10,707 nt of DNA from an uncultured Faecalibacterium sp. (GCA_900772565.1 CAAHET010000039.1:1-10707), one strand, 5' to 3'; shown: positions 1-6,003, counted from the first letter of the stretch. Made by a program: numbers and translations. Notes: generated by a model not told the origin, from the sequence alone.

Positions 1-1125
1 GCCGAAGGAAGCGGTCTGCTCGTCGTACAGGGTGTACGGAGAGGTGACGCCGGCGTTGATCATGTTGCCCTTGTAAAGCTTCAGCTTCACATCGCCGGTC
101 ACAGTCTTTTCCAGACTGTCGGCAAAGGCATCCAGTGCCTCACGCAGCGGGGTGAACCACTGGCCGTTGTACACGATATCGGCGTACTTCTGTGCCAGCT
201 GTGCCTTGAAGTGGGCGCTCTCCTTGTCCAGCGTGATGGTCTCCAGCACGTCGATGGCCTTGTACAGGATGGCGCCGCCGGGGGTCTCGTACACGCCGCG
301 GCTCTTCATGCCCACCAGACGGTTCTCTACGATGTCCAGCAGACCAATGCCGTTTGCGCCGCCCAGCTGGTTCAGGTACTCCACCAGTTCCACAGCGCCC
401 ATCTCCTTGCCGTCCACGGCGGTGGGGATGCCCTTTTCAAAGTGGATGGTCACATAGGTGGGAACATCGGGTGCCTGCTCGGGGCTGACACCCAGCTCCA
501 GGAAGCCGGGCTTATTGTACTGGGGCTCGTTGGCGGGGCTCTCCAGATCCAGACCCTCGTGGCTCAGGTGCCACAGGTTCTTGTCCTTGGAGTAGTTGGT
601 CTCGCGGTTGATCTTCAGGGGGATGTTGTGCGCCTCAGCGTAGTCGATCTCCTCGTCACGGCTCTCGATGTCCCACTCACGCCACGGAGCGATGATTGCC
701 ATATCCGGGCACAGTGCCTTGAGGGTCAGCTCAAAACGCACCTGATCGTTGCCCTTGCCGGTGCAGCCGTGGCAGATGGCATCTGCACCTTCCTTGATGG
801 CGATGTCTGCCAGTGCCTTGGCGATGCACGGACGTGCAAAGCTGGTGCCCAGCAGGTAGTCCTCGTACTTTGCGCCGAACTTCAGGGTGGGGAAGATGTA
901 GTTCTCCACAAAGTCCTTCTTCAGGTCCAGCACATACAGCTTGGATGCGCCGGTAGCCTTGGCCTTTTCTTCCAGACCGTCCAGCTCGGTGCCCTGACCC
1001 ACATCACCAGAAACGGCGATGACCTCGCAGTTATTGTAGTTTTCCTTCAGCCAGGGAATGATGATGGAGGTATCCAGACCGCCGGAGTAAGCCAGCACGA
1101 CTTTTTTGATGTTTTCCTTTTTCAT
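1..1125 (-). CDS. argG: Argininosuccinate synthase (3' end outside window)
   Basis: This enzyme joins citrulline and aspartate, using ATP, to give argininosuccinate, the penultimate step of arginine synthesis, in the cytoplasm. The reverse-strand translation starts MKKENIKKVVLAYSGGLDTS. The SGGLDTS stretch (residues 14-20) is the PP-loop ATP-pyrophosphatase motif. The family signature CHGCTGKGNDQVRFE lies near residues 118-132. The window holds 375 codons and is still open at base 1; the family is usually about 400 residues, so about 25 C-terminal residues are missing. The ATG at 1125 is preceded by an AGGAG Shine-Dalgarno (around 1136-1140) with normal spacing. The start is unambiguous because the N-terminal beta strand and PP-loop follow at once. 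It has its own promoter upstream. Identity is very secure; whether argH follows is not visible. Confidence 0.97.
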   Translation of the reverse strand, partial: MKKENIKKVVLAYSGGLDTSIIIPWLKENYNNCEVIAVSGDVGQGTELDGLEEKAKATGASKLYVLDLKKDFVENYIFPTLKFGAKYEDYLLGTSFARPCIAKALADIAIKEGADAICHGCTGKGNDQVRFELTLKALCPDMAIIAPWREWDIESRDEEIDYAEAHNIPLKINRETNYSKDKNLWHLSHEGLDLESPANEPQYNKPGFLELGVSPEQAPDVPTYVTIHFEKGIPTAVDGKEMGAVELVEYLNQLGGANGIGLLDIVENRLVGMKSRGVYETPGGAILYKAIDVLETITLDKESAHFKAQLAQKYADIVYNGQWFTPLREALDAFADSLEKTVTGDVKLKLYKGNMINAGVTSPYTLYDEQTASFG

Positions 1126-1219
1126 GATAAACGCGCTCCTTTTAATAAAAATACACTTTTGTTCTCTGATGCGCATTTCCCTTCGCATCCTCTGTCTTTC
1201 GTTTGCGGTTGATGCTTTT

Positions 1220-1247
1220 ATTATACGCAGCGCGGGTTTTTCGTCAA
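1220..1247 (-). promoter_or_regulatory. Sigma-A-type promoter of argG
   Basis: On the minus strand, a -35 hexamer TTGACG (1247-1242) and a perfect -10 TATAAT (1225-1220) are separated by 16 bp. Transcription should begin near 1213, leaving a leader of about 88 nt before the argG ATG. The leader holds a short inverted repeat (GATGCG at 1168-1173 with CGCATC at 1184-1189) and an ARG-box-like 14-mer at 1142-1155. The call rests on consensus match and position only. Confidence 0.75.
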
Positions 1248-1309
1248 TGCTAAAAACTGCCAAACATAGTGCCTGTTTCGCTGTTCTTTTGGTTCAACCT
1301 GTATCTTTA

Positions 1310-1323
1310 TACAAATATTTTTT
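1310..1323. promoter_or_regulatory. ARG-box-like palindrome upstream of argG
   Basis: TGTAT-CTTT-ATACA is a perfect 5-4-5 dyad of 14 bp. It has the same geometry as the ArgR operator (TGAAT-N4-ATTCA), with one symmetric change per arm. A weaker version (TTAAT-AAAA-ATACA) lies at 1142-1155 in the argG leader. The dyad is about 100 bp upstream of the inferred transcription start, so it would have to act at a distance or together with the leader site. Binding by ArgR is an inference; no argR gene is in the window. Confidence 0.35.
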
Positions 1324-1379
1324 AATATATGCGCATTTTATGCAATTTGAGTGTATTTTTTCATGGAGTTTCGGGAACT

Positions 1380-1523
1380 TCCTCAGGCAAAGCCATTTGC
1401 CGGGGGACACCCCTTCCGTCTGCTCACTGCGTTCGCAGCCACCTTCCCCAAGGGGACGGCTTTCGGTGCTGCCGCAAAGTTTCTTATTGCGTCCGAAACT
1501 TTAGCGATGATGTTAACAGCGTG
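1380..1523. repeat. Diverged palindromic intergenic repeat, left copy
   Basis: This non-coding stretch is packed with short inverted repeats: CTGCG/CGCAG with a 2-nt loop (1427-1438), CCGTC (1416-1420) with GACGG (1455-1459), and the 8-bp arms AAAGTTTC (1476-1483) and GAAACTTT (1495-1502). Its right part can be aligned by eye with the unit at 1524-1681. Both contain a CCCC/CCC-AA(A)-GGG(G) loop, a GCTGCCG or CACTGCCG block, a GAAACTT-like block, then TTTAGC...TTAACAGC or TTTAGC...CTAACGGC. I read it as an older, decayed copy of the same repeat family. Open reading frames here are low-quality shadows. Confidence 0.5.
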
Positions 1524-1681
1524 CGCCCTCTCAGTCAAAGCCTACGGCTTTGCCAGCTCTCCCAAAGGGAGAGCCAAGTGCACTGCCGGAAACTTCCTCA
1601 TTGAACCTAATACTTTAGCATCGAGGCTAACGGCTTGGCTCTCCCTTCGGGAGAGCTGGCGCGGGAGCGCCTGAGAGGGCG
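1524..1681. repeat. Nested palindromic element (MITE- or REP-like)
   Basis: A 158-bp element is bounded by a perfect 11-bp inverted repeat, CGCCCTCTCAG (1524-1534) and CTGAGAGGGCG (1671-1681). Inside are two more perfect 12-bp arm pairs, in order: GCCAGCTCTCCC (1552-1563) with GGGAGAGCTGGC (1649-1660), and GGGAGAGCCAAG (1567-1578) with CTTGGCTCTCCC (1634-1645). Transcribed from either strand it would fold into one long branched hairpin. It has no coding capacity and no clear target-site duplication. It lies between the terminator of the PfoR-like gene and the argG promoter. I recall similar CTCTCCC/GGGAGAG intergenic palindromes from Faecalibacterium-type genomes; mobility is an inference. 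Confidence 0.7.
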
Positions 1682-1689
1682 TCCCCCCA

Positions 1690-1724
1690 CAAACAAAATA
1701 CCGGAGCATCCGCAGATGCTCCGG
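1690..1724 (-). terminator. Rho-independent terminator of the PfoR-like gene
   Basis: A perfect 10-bp stem, CCGGAGCATC (1701-1710) with GATGCTCCGG (1715-1724), encloses the 4-nt loop CGCA. Read on the minus strand it is followed by a T-rich run, TATTTTGTTT. It lies about 20 bp past the stop of the minus-strand gene at 1744, in the right orientation to end it. Confidence 0.85.
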
Positions 1725-1743
1725 TGGTTTTCCTATAAATAAT

Positions 1744-2802
1744 TTAGTTCAGCTTCAGGTCGCCCTCTTTGATCCAGCCCAGCTTGCGCTCTACCGCGCA
1801 GAACACCACGCTGAGCACGGCGGGCAGCACAAAGCACAGCAGCACCATGGCAGCCCAGTCCATGGGGGTGATAGCGGCCTTGGTACCGGCGGCAATGTCG
1901 CTGACCCAGCCGGTGTAAACGCCGATCTGACCCACCAGACCGCAGGTGCCCATGCCGGAGGAGACCGCCGCGCCGTTCATCTCAAAGTGGAACAGGCAGG
2001 TAGCCAGCGGGCCGGTGATGGCGCTGGCCAGCGTGGGGGCGATCCAGATGCGGGGGTTCTTGATGATGTTGCCCATCTGCAGCATACTGGTGCCCAGACC
2101 CTGACTGACAAGGCCGCCCACGCCGTTTTCCTTGTAGCTCATCACGGCAAAGCCCACCATCTGGGCGCAGCAGCCTGCCACGGCAGCGCCGCCTGCAAGG
2201 CCGGTCAGACCCAGTGCGGCGCAGATGGCAGCGGAGGAGATGGGCAGGGTCAGCGCCACGCCCACGATGACCGACACCAGAATGCCCATGACCAGCGGAG
2301 CCTGCTCGGTGGCCCACATGATCAGGGTACCCACCTGACTTGCGGCTGCACCGATGGGGGCGGCGATGAGCATGGAAAGCCCGACGCCCGCAAAAATAGT
2401 TACCAGCGGGGTGACAAGGATATCCACCTTGGTCTCCTTGCTCACAGCCTTGCCCAGCTCTGCCGCCACGATGGCGATGATCAGCACCGCCAGCGGGCCG
2501 CCTGCGCCGCCCAGCGCATTGGCCGAGTAGCCCACGGTGATCAGGCTGAACAGCACCAGCGGCGGGCAATGCAGTGCCCAGCCGATGGCGCAGGCCATGG
2601 CGGGACCGCTCATGGCAGTGGCGTAGCCGCCCAGATCCACCAGCAGGGCAAGACCGGTCTGCTGACCCACCGTCTTGATGATGGTGCCGATCAGCAGGCT
2701 GGCGAACAGGCCCTGTGCCATTGCGCCCAGTGCGTCAATGAGGTAACGCTGCGGAGAGATAACGATATCCTTCCGCGCCAAAAATTCTTTCATCTTCGAC
2801 AT
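1744..2802 (-). CDS. PfoR-like PTS EIIC-family membrane protein
   Basis: This 352-residue integral membrane protein resembles the PTS_EIIC_2 / PfoR family (COG3641 type), sugar-permease-like proteins named after a perfringolysin regulator of Clostridium perfringens. It has roughly 8-10 hydrophobic segments, including about 24-44, 103-117, 128-150, 168-188, 190-212 and 316-336. The C-terminal half has the family-like stretch NPRIWIAPTLASAITGP (249-265), then GMGTCGLVGQIG (283-294). No EIIA or EIIB domain is fused or adjacent, so substrate and phosphoryl donor are unknown. I chose ATG 2802 because GAAAGG (2816-2811) sits 8 nt upstream. The longer frame from TTG 2823 would overlap that Shine-Dalgarno. 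It has its own promoter and terminator, so it appears monocistronic. Family assignment is good; transport function is only inferred. Confidence 0.85.
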   Translation of the reverse strand: MSKMKEFLARKDIVISPQRYLIDALGAMAQGLFASLLIGTIIKTVGQQTGLALLVDLGGYATAMSGPAMACAIGWALHCPPLVLFSLITVGYSANALGGAGGPLAVLIIAIVAAELGKAVSKETKVDILVTPLVTIFAGVGLSMLIAAPIGAAASQVGTLIMWATEQAPLVMGILVSVIVGVALTLPISSAAICAALGLTGLAGGAAVAGCCAQMVGFAVMSYKENGVGGLVSQGLGTSMLQMGNIIKNPRIWIAPTLASAITGPLATCLFHFEMNGAAVSSGMGTCGLVGQIGVYTGWVSDIAAGTKAAITPMDWAAMVLLCFVLPAVLSVVFCAVERKLGWIKEGDLKLN

Positions 2803-2857
2803 AAAACTTGCCTTTCTATCCAAAACAGATCGTTAAAGTTACGAACGTATGTCCTGT

Positions 2858-2886
2858 ATCATACCATACACCTGTCAAGACAGCAA
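2858..2886 (-). promoter_or_regulatory. Extended -10 promoter of the PfoR-like gene
   Basis: On the minus strand, TTGCTG (2886-2881), a 17-bp spacer and TATGAT (2863-2858) are preceded by the extended element TGG (TG-N). The predicted start near 2851 gives a leader of about 48 nt before ATG 2802. A TTGACA also occurs in the spacer, but only 9 bp from TATGAT, so it is not a usable -35 for this box. Confidence 0.6.
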
Positions 2887-2940
2887 GAGGTTGCTGGAAA
2901 AAATGTGAAATTTCGGCTTTGTGCAATGTTCTGCCCTGCC

Positions 2941-2968
2941 GGAACGTATTCCATTTGGAACATTTTCC
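2941..2968. promoter_or_regulatory. Phased GGAA/TTCC array, candidate operator
   Basis: Four tetramers alternate at an exact 8-bp period: GGAA (2941), TTCC (2949), GGAA (2957), TTCC (2965), each followed by 4 bp of unconserved sequence. The array can be read as two direct 12-mers (GGAA-N4-TTCC) or as a central perfect dyad TTCCATTTGGAA (2949-2960). It lies in the divergent region, about 50 bp upstream of the muramidase -35 box and about 55 bp upstream of the -35 of the PfoR-like gene, so it could serve either gene. The regulator is unknown. Confidence 0.4.
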
Positions 2969-3014
2969 GACACATTGCCCCGGTGGAGAATTTGTGAGGA
3001 AGCCCGCTGTGCCG

Positions 3015-3044
3015 TTGACGGCTCCCCGCGTGCGGGTGTATACT
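3015..3044 (+). promoter_or_regulatory. Promoter of the GH25 muramidase gene
   Basis: TTGACG (3015-3020) and TATACT (3039-3044) are separated by 18 bp, a good sigma-A match with slightly long spacing. The start near 3051 implies an unusually long leader of about 147 nt. That leader is GC-rich and carries a perfect 8-bp hairpin, GGTGCAGC (3148-3155) with GCTGCACC (3161-3168), ending 12 nt before the Shine-Dalgarno. Confidence 0.65.
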
Positions 3045-3197
3045 AAAGAAAGTGTAAAGTTATCATCCGCCGTCCTTTTTATCCTGAGCGCATGGGCGGC
3101 GCGGAATATAGCAAAGCGGGCCCGCCCCGGGCAAGGGGCAAGGGTCCGGTGCAGCACAGCGCTGCACCACCGGGAGATTCGGAGGCAGAGACGACAG

Positions 3198-4628
3198 ATG
3201 AAAAAGCGATTTGACCGATCCGGCATAACCCGCCGTAAGGCGGCGGCCGTTGCAGCACTGACCATGGCGCTGGTTCTGGCTGTGGGCGGCGTGGGGACAG
3301 TACCCCTGCTGTCTGCACAGACGCAGACCTTGACCGTGGGTGCGGTCGTGCCCTACACCACCGCCGAGGCACCGCAGAGCCCGGCAGCAGCCGACCCTGC
3401 CCCTACAACAACGGAGAGCACGGCGACCGCCCCGGAACAGGTAGCGGAAAGCACCGCGCAGCCGCAGCAGGCTGAGCCTGCCCCGGAACAGACAGAAAAG
3501 CCGGAAACCACTGAAACCGCCCCGTCTGAACCGGAAGAAACCGCAGAAGCACCGGAAGCACCGGCGCAGCCCGCTGGGGACGCCGCACTGGAAGAGGAAA
3601 ACTCTCCTGCCCGGCTGCTGGAGGAGACCCCGGAGCTGGCCGCGCAGGACCCGCAGGCTCCCGCAGCGGACGGTACCGCCCAGAATGACACCGCCAGCCA
3701 GCACACCCCGGAGGACAGCGTACTGCTGACCCCGGAGCAGATCCAGCAGGCGCTGGATTCCGGCGCGCTGGAGGATGCCGAGGCGCAGTGCATTGACCTG
3801 AGCGATGAAAACGGCTTTTTCCGTTGGCTGTTCAACTGGTTGTTCGGCACCAAGGATAAAGAAGAGGAAGAGAAGCCCGCGCCGACCTATTCCGGCTGGC
3901 GCACCGAGAACGGCAAGACCTACTACTATGCGCAGGACACCAACAAAAAAGTTACCGGTCTGCGCTCCATTGACGGCAAACTGTATTATTTCGATACCAA
4001 CGGCGTAAAACAGGATAACGTGACCTTTGGCATCGATGTGTCCAAGTATCAGTCCGGGCTGGACTGGAACAAGATCAAAAAAACCGGTGTGAGCTTTGTC
4101 ATCATCCGCATCGGCTACCGGGGCTACGGTGCCGAGGGCAAGCTGGTCAAGGACCCCATGTTTGAGGAGCACTTCACCAACGCCCGCAACGCGGGACTGA
4201 AGGTGGGCGTGTATTTCTTTACGCAGGCTGTGAACGAAGCTGAGGCGCAGGAGGAGGCCGAGGGCTGCAACTGGGCGCTGAACGGCCGGATGCTGGACTA
4301 CCCCATCTTCTACGATACCGAGGCTTCCACCGCCCCGGGCGGCACCGGCCGCGCTGACGGTCTGGGCGTTGAGGACCGCACCAAGTGCGCCATCGCCTTC
4401 TGCGAGCGGGTAAAGGAGCTGGGCTACAAGCCCGGCGTGTACGCTTCCACCACATGGTACCGCAAGCGGGTGAACTACAACACCCTGCGCAGCCGCTACA
4501 CCATCTGGAACGCCCACTACGGCGTCTCCTCCAGCCCCATCGGCTGTGATCTGTGGCAGGGCACCGAGAAAGCCCGCATCAACGGTTACAGCGGCGAGCT
4601 GGATGCCAATATCAGCTATATCGGATAA
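3198..4628 (+). CDS. Secreted GH25 lysozyme-like muramidase with long spacer
   Basis: This predicted exported peptidoglycan hydrolase of glycoside hydrolase family 25 (N-acetylmuramidase, cleaving MurNAc-GlcNAc bonds) has 476 residues. A basic N-terminus plus hydrophobic core (about 15-40) is a signal peptide or anchor. Residues 53-170 are a Pro/Glu/Thr/Ala-rich low-complexity spacer. Residues 207-217 are an aromatic patch, FFRWLFNWLFG. Two cell-wall-binding-type repeats follow (GW...TYYY, KLYYFDTNG; 233-270). The GH25 domain fills 276-476, with the expected acidic residues: Asp280 in GIDVSKYQ, Asp373 and Glu375 in FYDTE, and Asp469 in ELDANI. ATG 3198 follows GGAGG (3181-3185) at a rather long 12-nt distance and is supported by the signal sequence. 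Its own promoter and strong terminator suggest a monocistronic gene. Role in wall remodelling or defence is inferred. Confidence 0.92.
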   Translation: MKKRFDRSGITRRKAAAVAALTMALVLAVGGVGTVPLLSAQTQTLTVGAVVPYTTAEAPQSPAAADPAPTTTESTATAPEQVAESTAQPQQAEPAPEQTEKPETTETAPSEPEETAEAPEAPAQPAGDAALEEENSPARLLEETPELAAQDPQAPAADGTAQNDTASQHTPEDSVLLTPEQIQQALDSGALEDAEAQCIDLSDENGFFRWLFNWLFGTKDKEEEEKPAPTYSGWRTENGKTYYYAQDTNKKVTGLRSIDGKLYYFDTNGVKQDNVTFGIDVSKYQSGLDWNKIKKTGVSFVIIRIGYRGYGAEGKLVKDPMFEEHFTNARNAGLKVGVYFFTQAVNEAEAQEEAEGCNWALNGRMLDYPIFYDTEASTAPGGTGRADGLGVEDRTKCAIAFCERVKELGYKPGVYASTTWYRKRVNYNTLRSRYTIWNAHYGVSSSPIGCDLWQGTEKARINGYSGELDANISYIG

Positions 4629-4636
4629 AAGAGACT

Positions 4637-4680
4637 AAACACCCCGGTCAGCGGCGTAAGCCCTGACCGGGGTGTTTTTA
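4637..4680 (+). terminator. Terminator of the muramidase gene
   Basis: A perfect 14-bp stem (4637-4650 with 4664-4677, core ACCCCGGTCA/TGACCGGGGT) has a 13-nt loop and ends in a GTTTTTA tract. It starts 8 bp after the muramidase stop and separates this gene from the DUF4830 gene. Confidence 0.9.
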
Positions 4681-4753
4681 TCATACTCCCCTGTTTTTGT
4701 GCATAAGCTGGTGGCAGAGTATGCAAGCGCAAATGGCGGGGAGGCATGGGGAT

Positions 4754-5407
4754 ATGTTTGTGGTAACACTGAGCAAGACGAGCCTGAAAAAACTGGGAGC
4801 AGGGGCGGCATGCTGCGCGCTGGTGGTGTTCAGCGCCATGCTGGGGCGGTTCATCAGTACCCGGACGGTGGCGGTGGCTGCCCCGGTGAACCGTATCGAG
4901 AGCGCACAGGACATCCAGACATGGTTCACCGGCTACGGGCTGGAGGTGGACGGCGCGTCCATTACAGCGGATAAGGTCAAGATCCCCCGCAAATGGGACG
5001 ACAGCTTTTCCGCTTTCAACGGGGTAGTGCAGCAGAGCGGCATGGATCTTGCCCGCTATAAGGGCAAAACGGTGGAAAAATGGTCGGCGCTGCTCCCGGC
5101 GGCAAGCAACGGCGAGACCAGCCGCTACGGCGTGCTGCTGGTGTACAAAAAGAAAGCCGTGGGCGCGTATCTGCTGGAAAAGCCCTCCGGCACGGTGCTG
5201 GGGCTGCAGGACGCGCAAAACGAGCTGGCAAAACAGACCTCCGGCGAGGATTACAGCGGCGACTGGGGCGAGCGGCACGACGAGCAGCTGACCGATGATA
5301 CCGCGCAGCAGACCTCCGGTGAGCTGGACGCAGAACCCGAAGCCGCCCCGCAGGCTGCTCCCTACACCGAGCTGCCGCTGGACGCAGAGGGGTATCCCGT
5401 GGAATAG
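4754..5407 (+). CDS. DUF4830-type membrane-anchored protein
   Basis: The gene encodes 217 residues of unknown function. Residues 1-14 are slightly basic, 15-31 are a hydrophobic segment (uncleaved anchor or signal), and about 53-150 resemble the DUF4830 domain of clostridial envelope proteins. Recognisable parts are TWFTGYGLEV (56-65), ITADKVKIPR (70-79), a DLARYKGKTVEKW block (98-110) and a YGVLLVYKKKAVGAYL strand (125-140). The last 50 residues are an acidic, Pro/Ala-rich tail, probably disordered. I chose ATG 4754 because GGGGAGG (4738-4744) lies 9 nt upstream; the frame is open from 4697 but has no ribosome site there. The upstream muramidase gene ends in a strong terminator and I see no convincing promoter in the short gap, so how it is transcribed is unclear. 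Extracytoplasmic location is inferred; family assignment is from memory of the motif pattern. Confidence 0.75.
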   Translation: MFVVTLSKTSLKKLGAGAACCALVVFSAMLGRFISTRTVAVAAPVNRIESAQDIQTWFTGYGLEVDGASITADKVKIPRKWDDSFSAFNGVVQQSGMDLARYKGKTVEKWSALLPAASNGETSRYGVLLVYKKKAVGAYLLEKPSGTVLGLQDAQNELAKQTSGEDYSGDWGERHDEQLTDDTAQQTSGELDAEPEAAPQAAPYTELPLDAEGYPVE

Positions 5408-5451
5408 GGACGGCATTTCAGGGAAAAACGACCTTTTTTGTGCTCTTGTCC

Positions 5452-5479
5452 GGCAGTTGCACAAACTGCCTAGTTTTTA
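5452..5479 (+). terminator. Probable terminator after the DUF4830 gene
   Basis: A 7-bp perfect stem, GGCAGTT (5452-5458) with AACTGCC (5464-5470), has a 5-nt loop and is followed by TAGTTTTTA. It lies 45 bp past the stop. The stem is short but the T tract is good. Confidence 0.6.
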
Positions 5480-5601
5480 CAAACGATTCGACAAAAATTA
5501 GACAAAGCACGGATTTTTGTAGCATCCGTATGTTCAAATGTAACAAAATTTTCTTGTAAAAATCGGCAATATGGAACGGTGCAAAAAAACCGGTACGGGT
5601 T

Positions 5602-5630
5602 TATAATAGTAGTATACCAATCCCCATTGG
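5602..5630 (+). promoter_or_regulatory. ptsH -10 box and start of its leader
   Basis: A perfect TATAAT (5602-5607) lies in the 288-bp AT-rich gap before ptsH. No good -35 hexamer is found 16-18 bp upstream (GTGCAA at 17 bp), which could mean activator dependence. The transcript would start near 5614 with a leader of about 82 nt. The leader contains the hairpin CCAAT-CCCC-ATTGG (5617-5630), then GGACTG/CAGTCC (5646-5651 with 5658-5663), before the AGGAG at 5682-5686. Neither hairpin has a T tract. Confidence 0.55.
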
Positions 5631-5695
5631 CAAAGCCATGTTCCGGGACTGAATGTGCAGTCCGGGCAGAGGGATCAAGTAAGGAGAAAATGATT

Positions 5696-5953
5696 ATGAA
5701 GGAATTTCAGTACACTGTTAAGGATGCCTGCGGCATCCATGCCCGTCCCGCCGGCCTGCTGGTCAAGACCGTGAAGGGCTTTGCAAGCACCGCCACCCTC
5801 GAGAAGGACGGCAAGAGCTGCGATATGCGCAAGCTGATGGCTCTGATGGGCATGGGCGTCAAGCAGGGCGAGACCGTGACCATTAAGGTCGAAGGCGATG
5901 ATGAAGAAGCAGCCGCAGAGGCAATCCAGAAGTTCCTGAGCGAGAACGTCTGA
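5696..5953 (+). CDS. ptsH: Phosphocarrier protein HPr
   Basis: HPr is the small cytoplasmic PTS carrier that takes phosphate from Enzyme I and passes it to sugar-specific EIIA domains. The 85 residues match the family length. The active-site motif GIHARPAG (13-20) places the phospho-accepting histidine exactly at His15. The helix-2 region that normally has regulatory Ser46 reads CDMRKLMALMGMGVKQG (42-58): counted from His15 without gaps, residue 46 is Lys (AAG). Phosphorylation by HPr kinase at the usual site is therefore not possible. ATG 5696 is 9 nt from AGGAG (5682-5686); the in-frame ATG at 5690 is only 3 nt from it and is less likely. A terminator-like hairpin follows, with ptsI 102 bp downstream. 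Identity is secure. Confidence 0.96.
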   Translation: MKEFQYTVKDACGIHARPAGLLVKTVKGFASTATLEKDGKSCDMRKLMALMGMGVKQGETVTIKVEGDDEEAAAEAIQKFLSENV

Positions 5954-5972
5954 GCCGCGGTTTAAAAGCCGA

Positions 5973-6003
5973 GCCCTCGCGGGAAAACTGCGGGGGCTTT
6001 TTT
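5973..6003 (+). terminator. Intercistronic terminator between ptsH and ptsI
   Basis: GCCCTCGC (5973-5980) pairs with GCGGGGGC (5990-5997) through 8 bp with one G-U pair, a 9-nt loop and a CTTTTTT tail. It starts 20 bp after the ptsH stop. No complete promoter is visible between it and ptsI, so partial read-through probably supplies ptsI mRNA. Confidence 0.75.

Noticed and set aside
211..1212. A 333-residue plus-strand frame opposite argG
   Set aside because: It is a shadow of argG; the argG translation carries unmistakable family signatures throughout.
1380..1690. Short plus-strand frames in the argG/PfoR gap as small genes
   Set aside because: They run through inverted repeats, lack ribosome sites and give no recognisable protein.
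2941..2952. LexA (SOS) box reading of GGAACGTATTCC
   Set aside because: The Gram-positive LexA site needs GAAC-N4-GTTC; here GTTC is absent from both 12-mers.
3063..4517. A 484-residue minus-strand frame opposite the muramidase gene
   Set aside because: It is an Arg/Gly/Leu-rich shadow of the repetitive spacer and GH25 codons, without start signals or domains.
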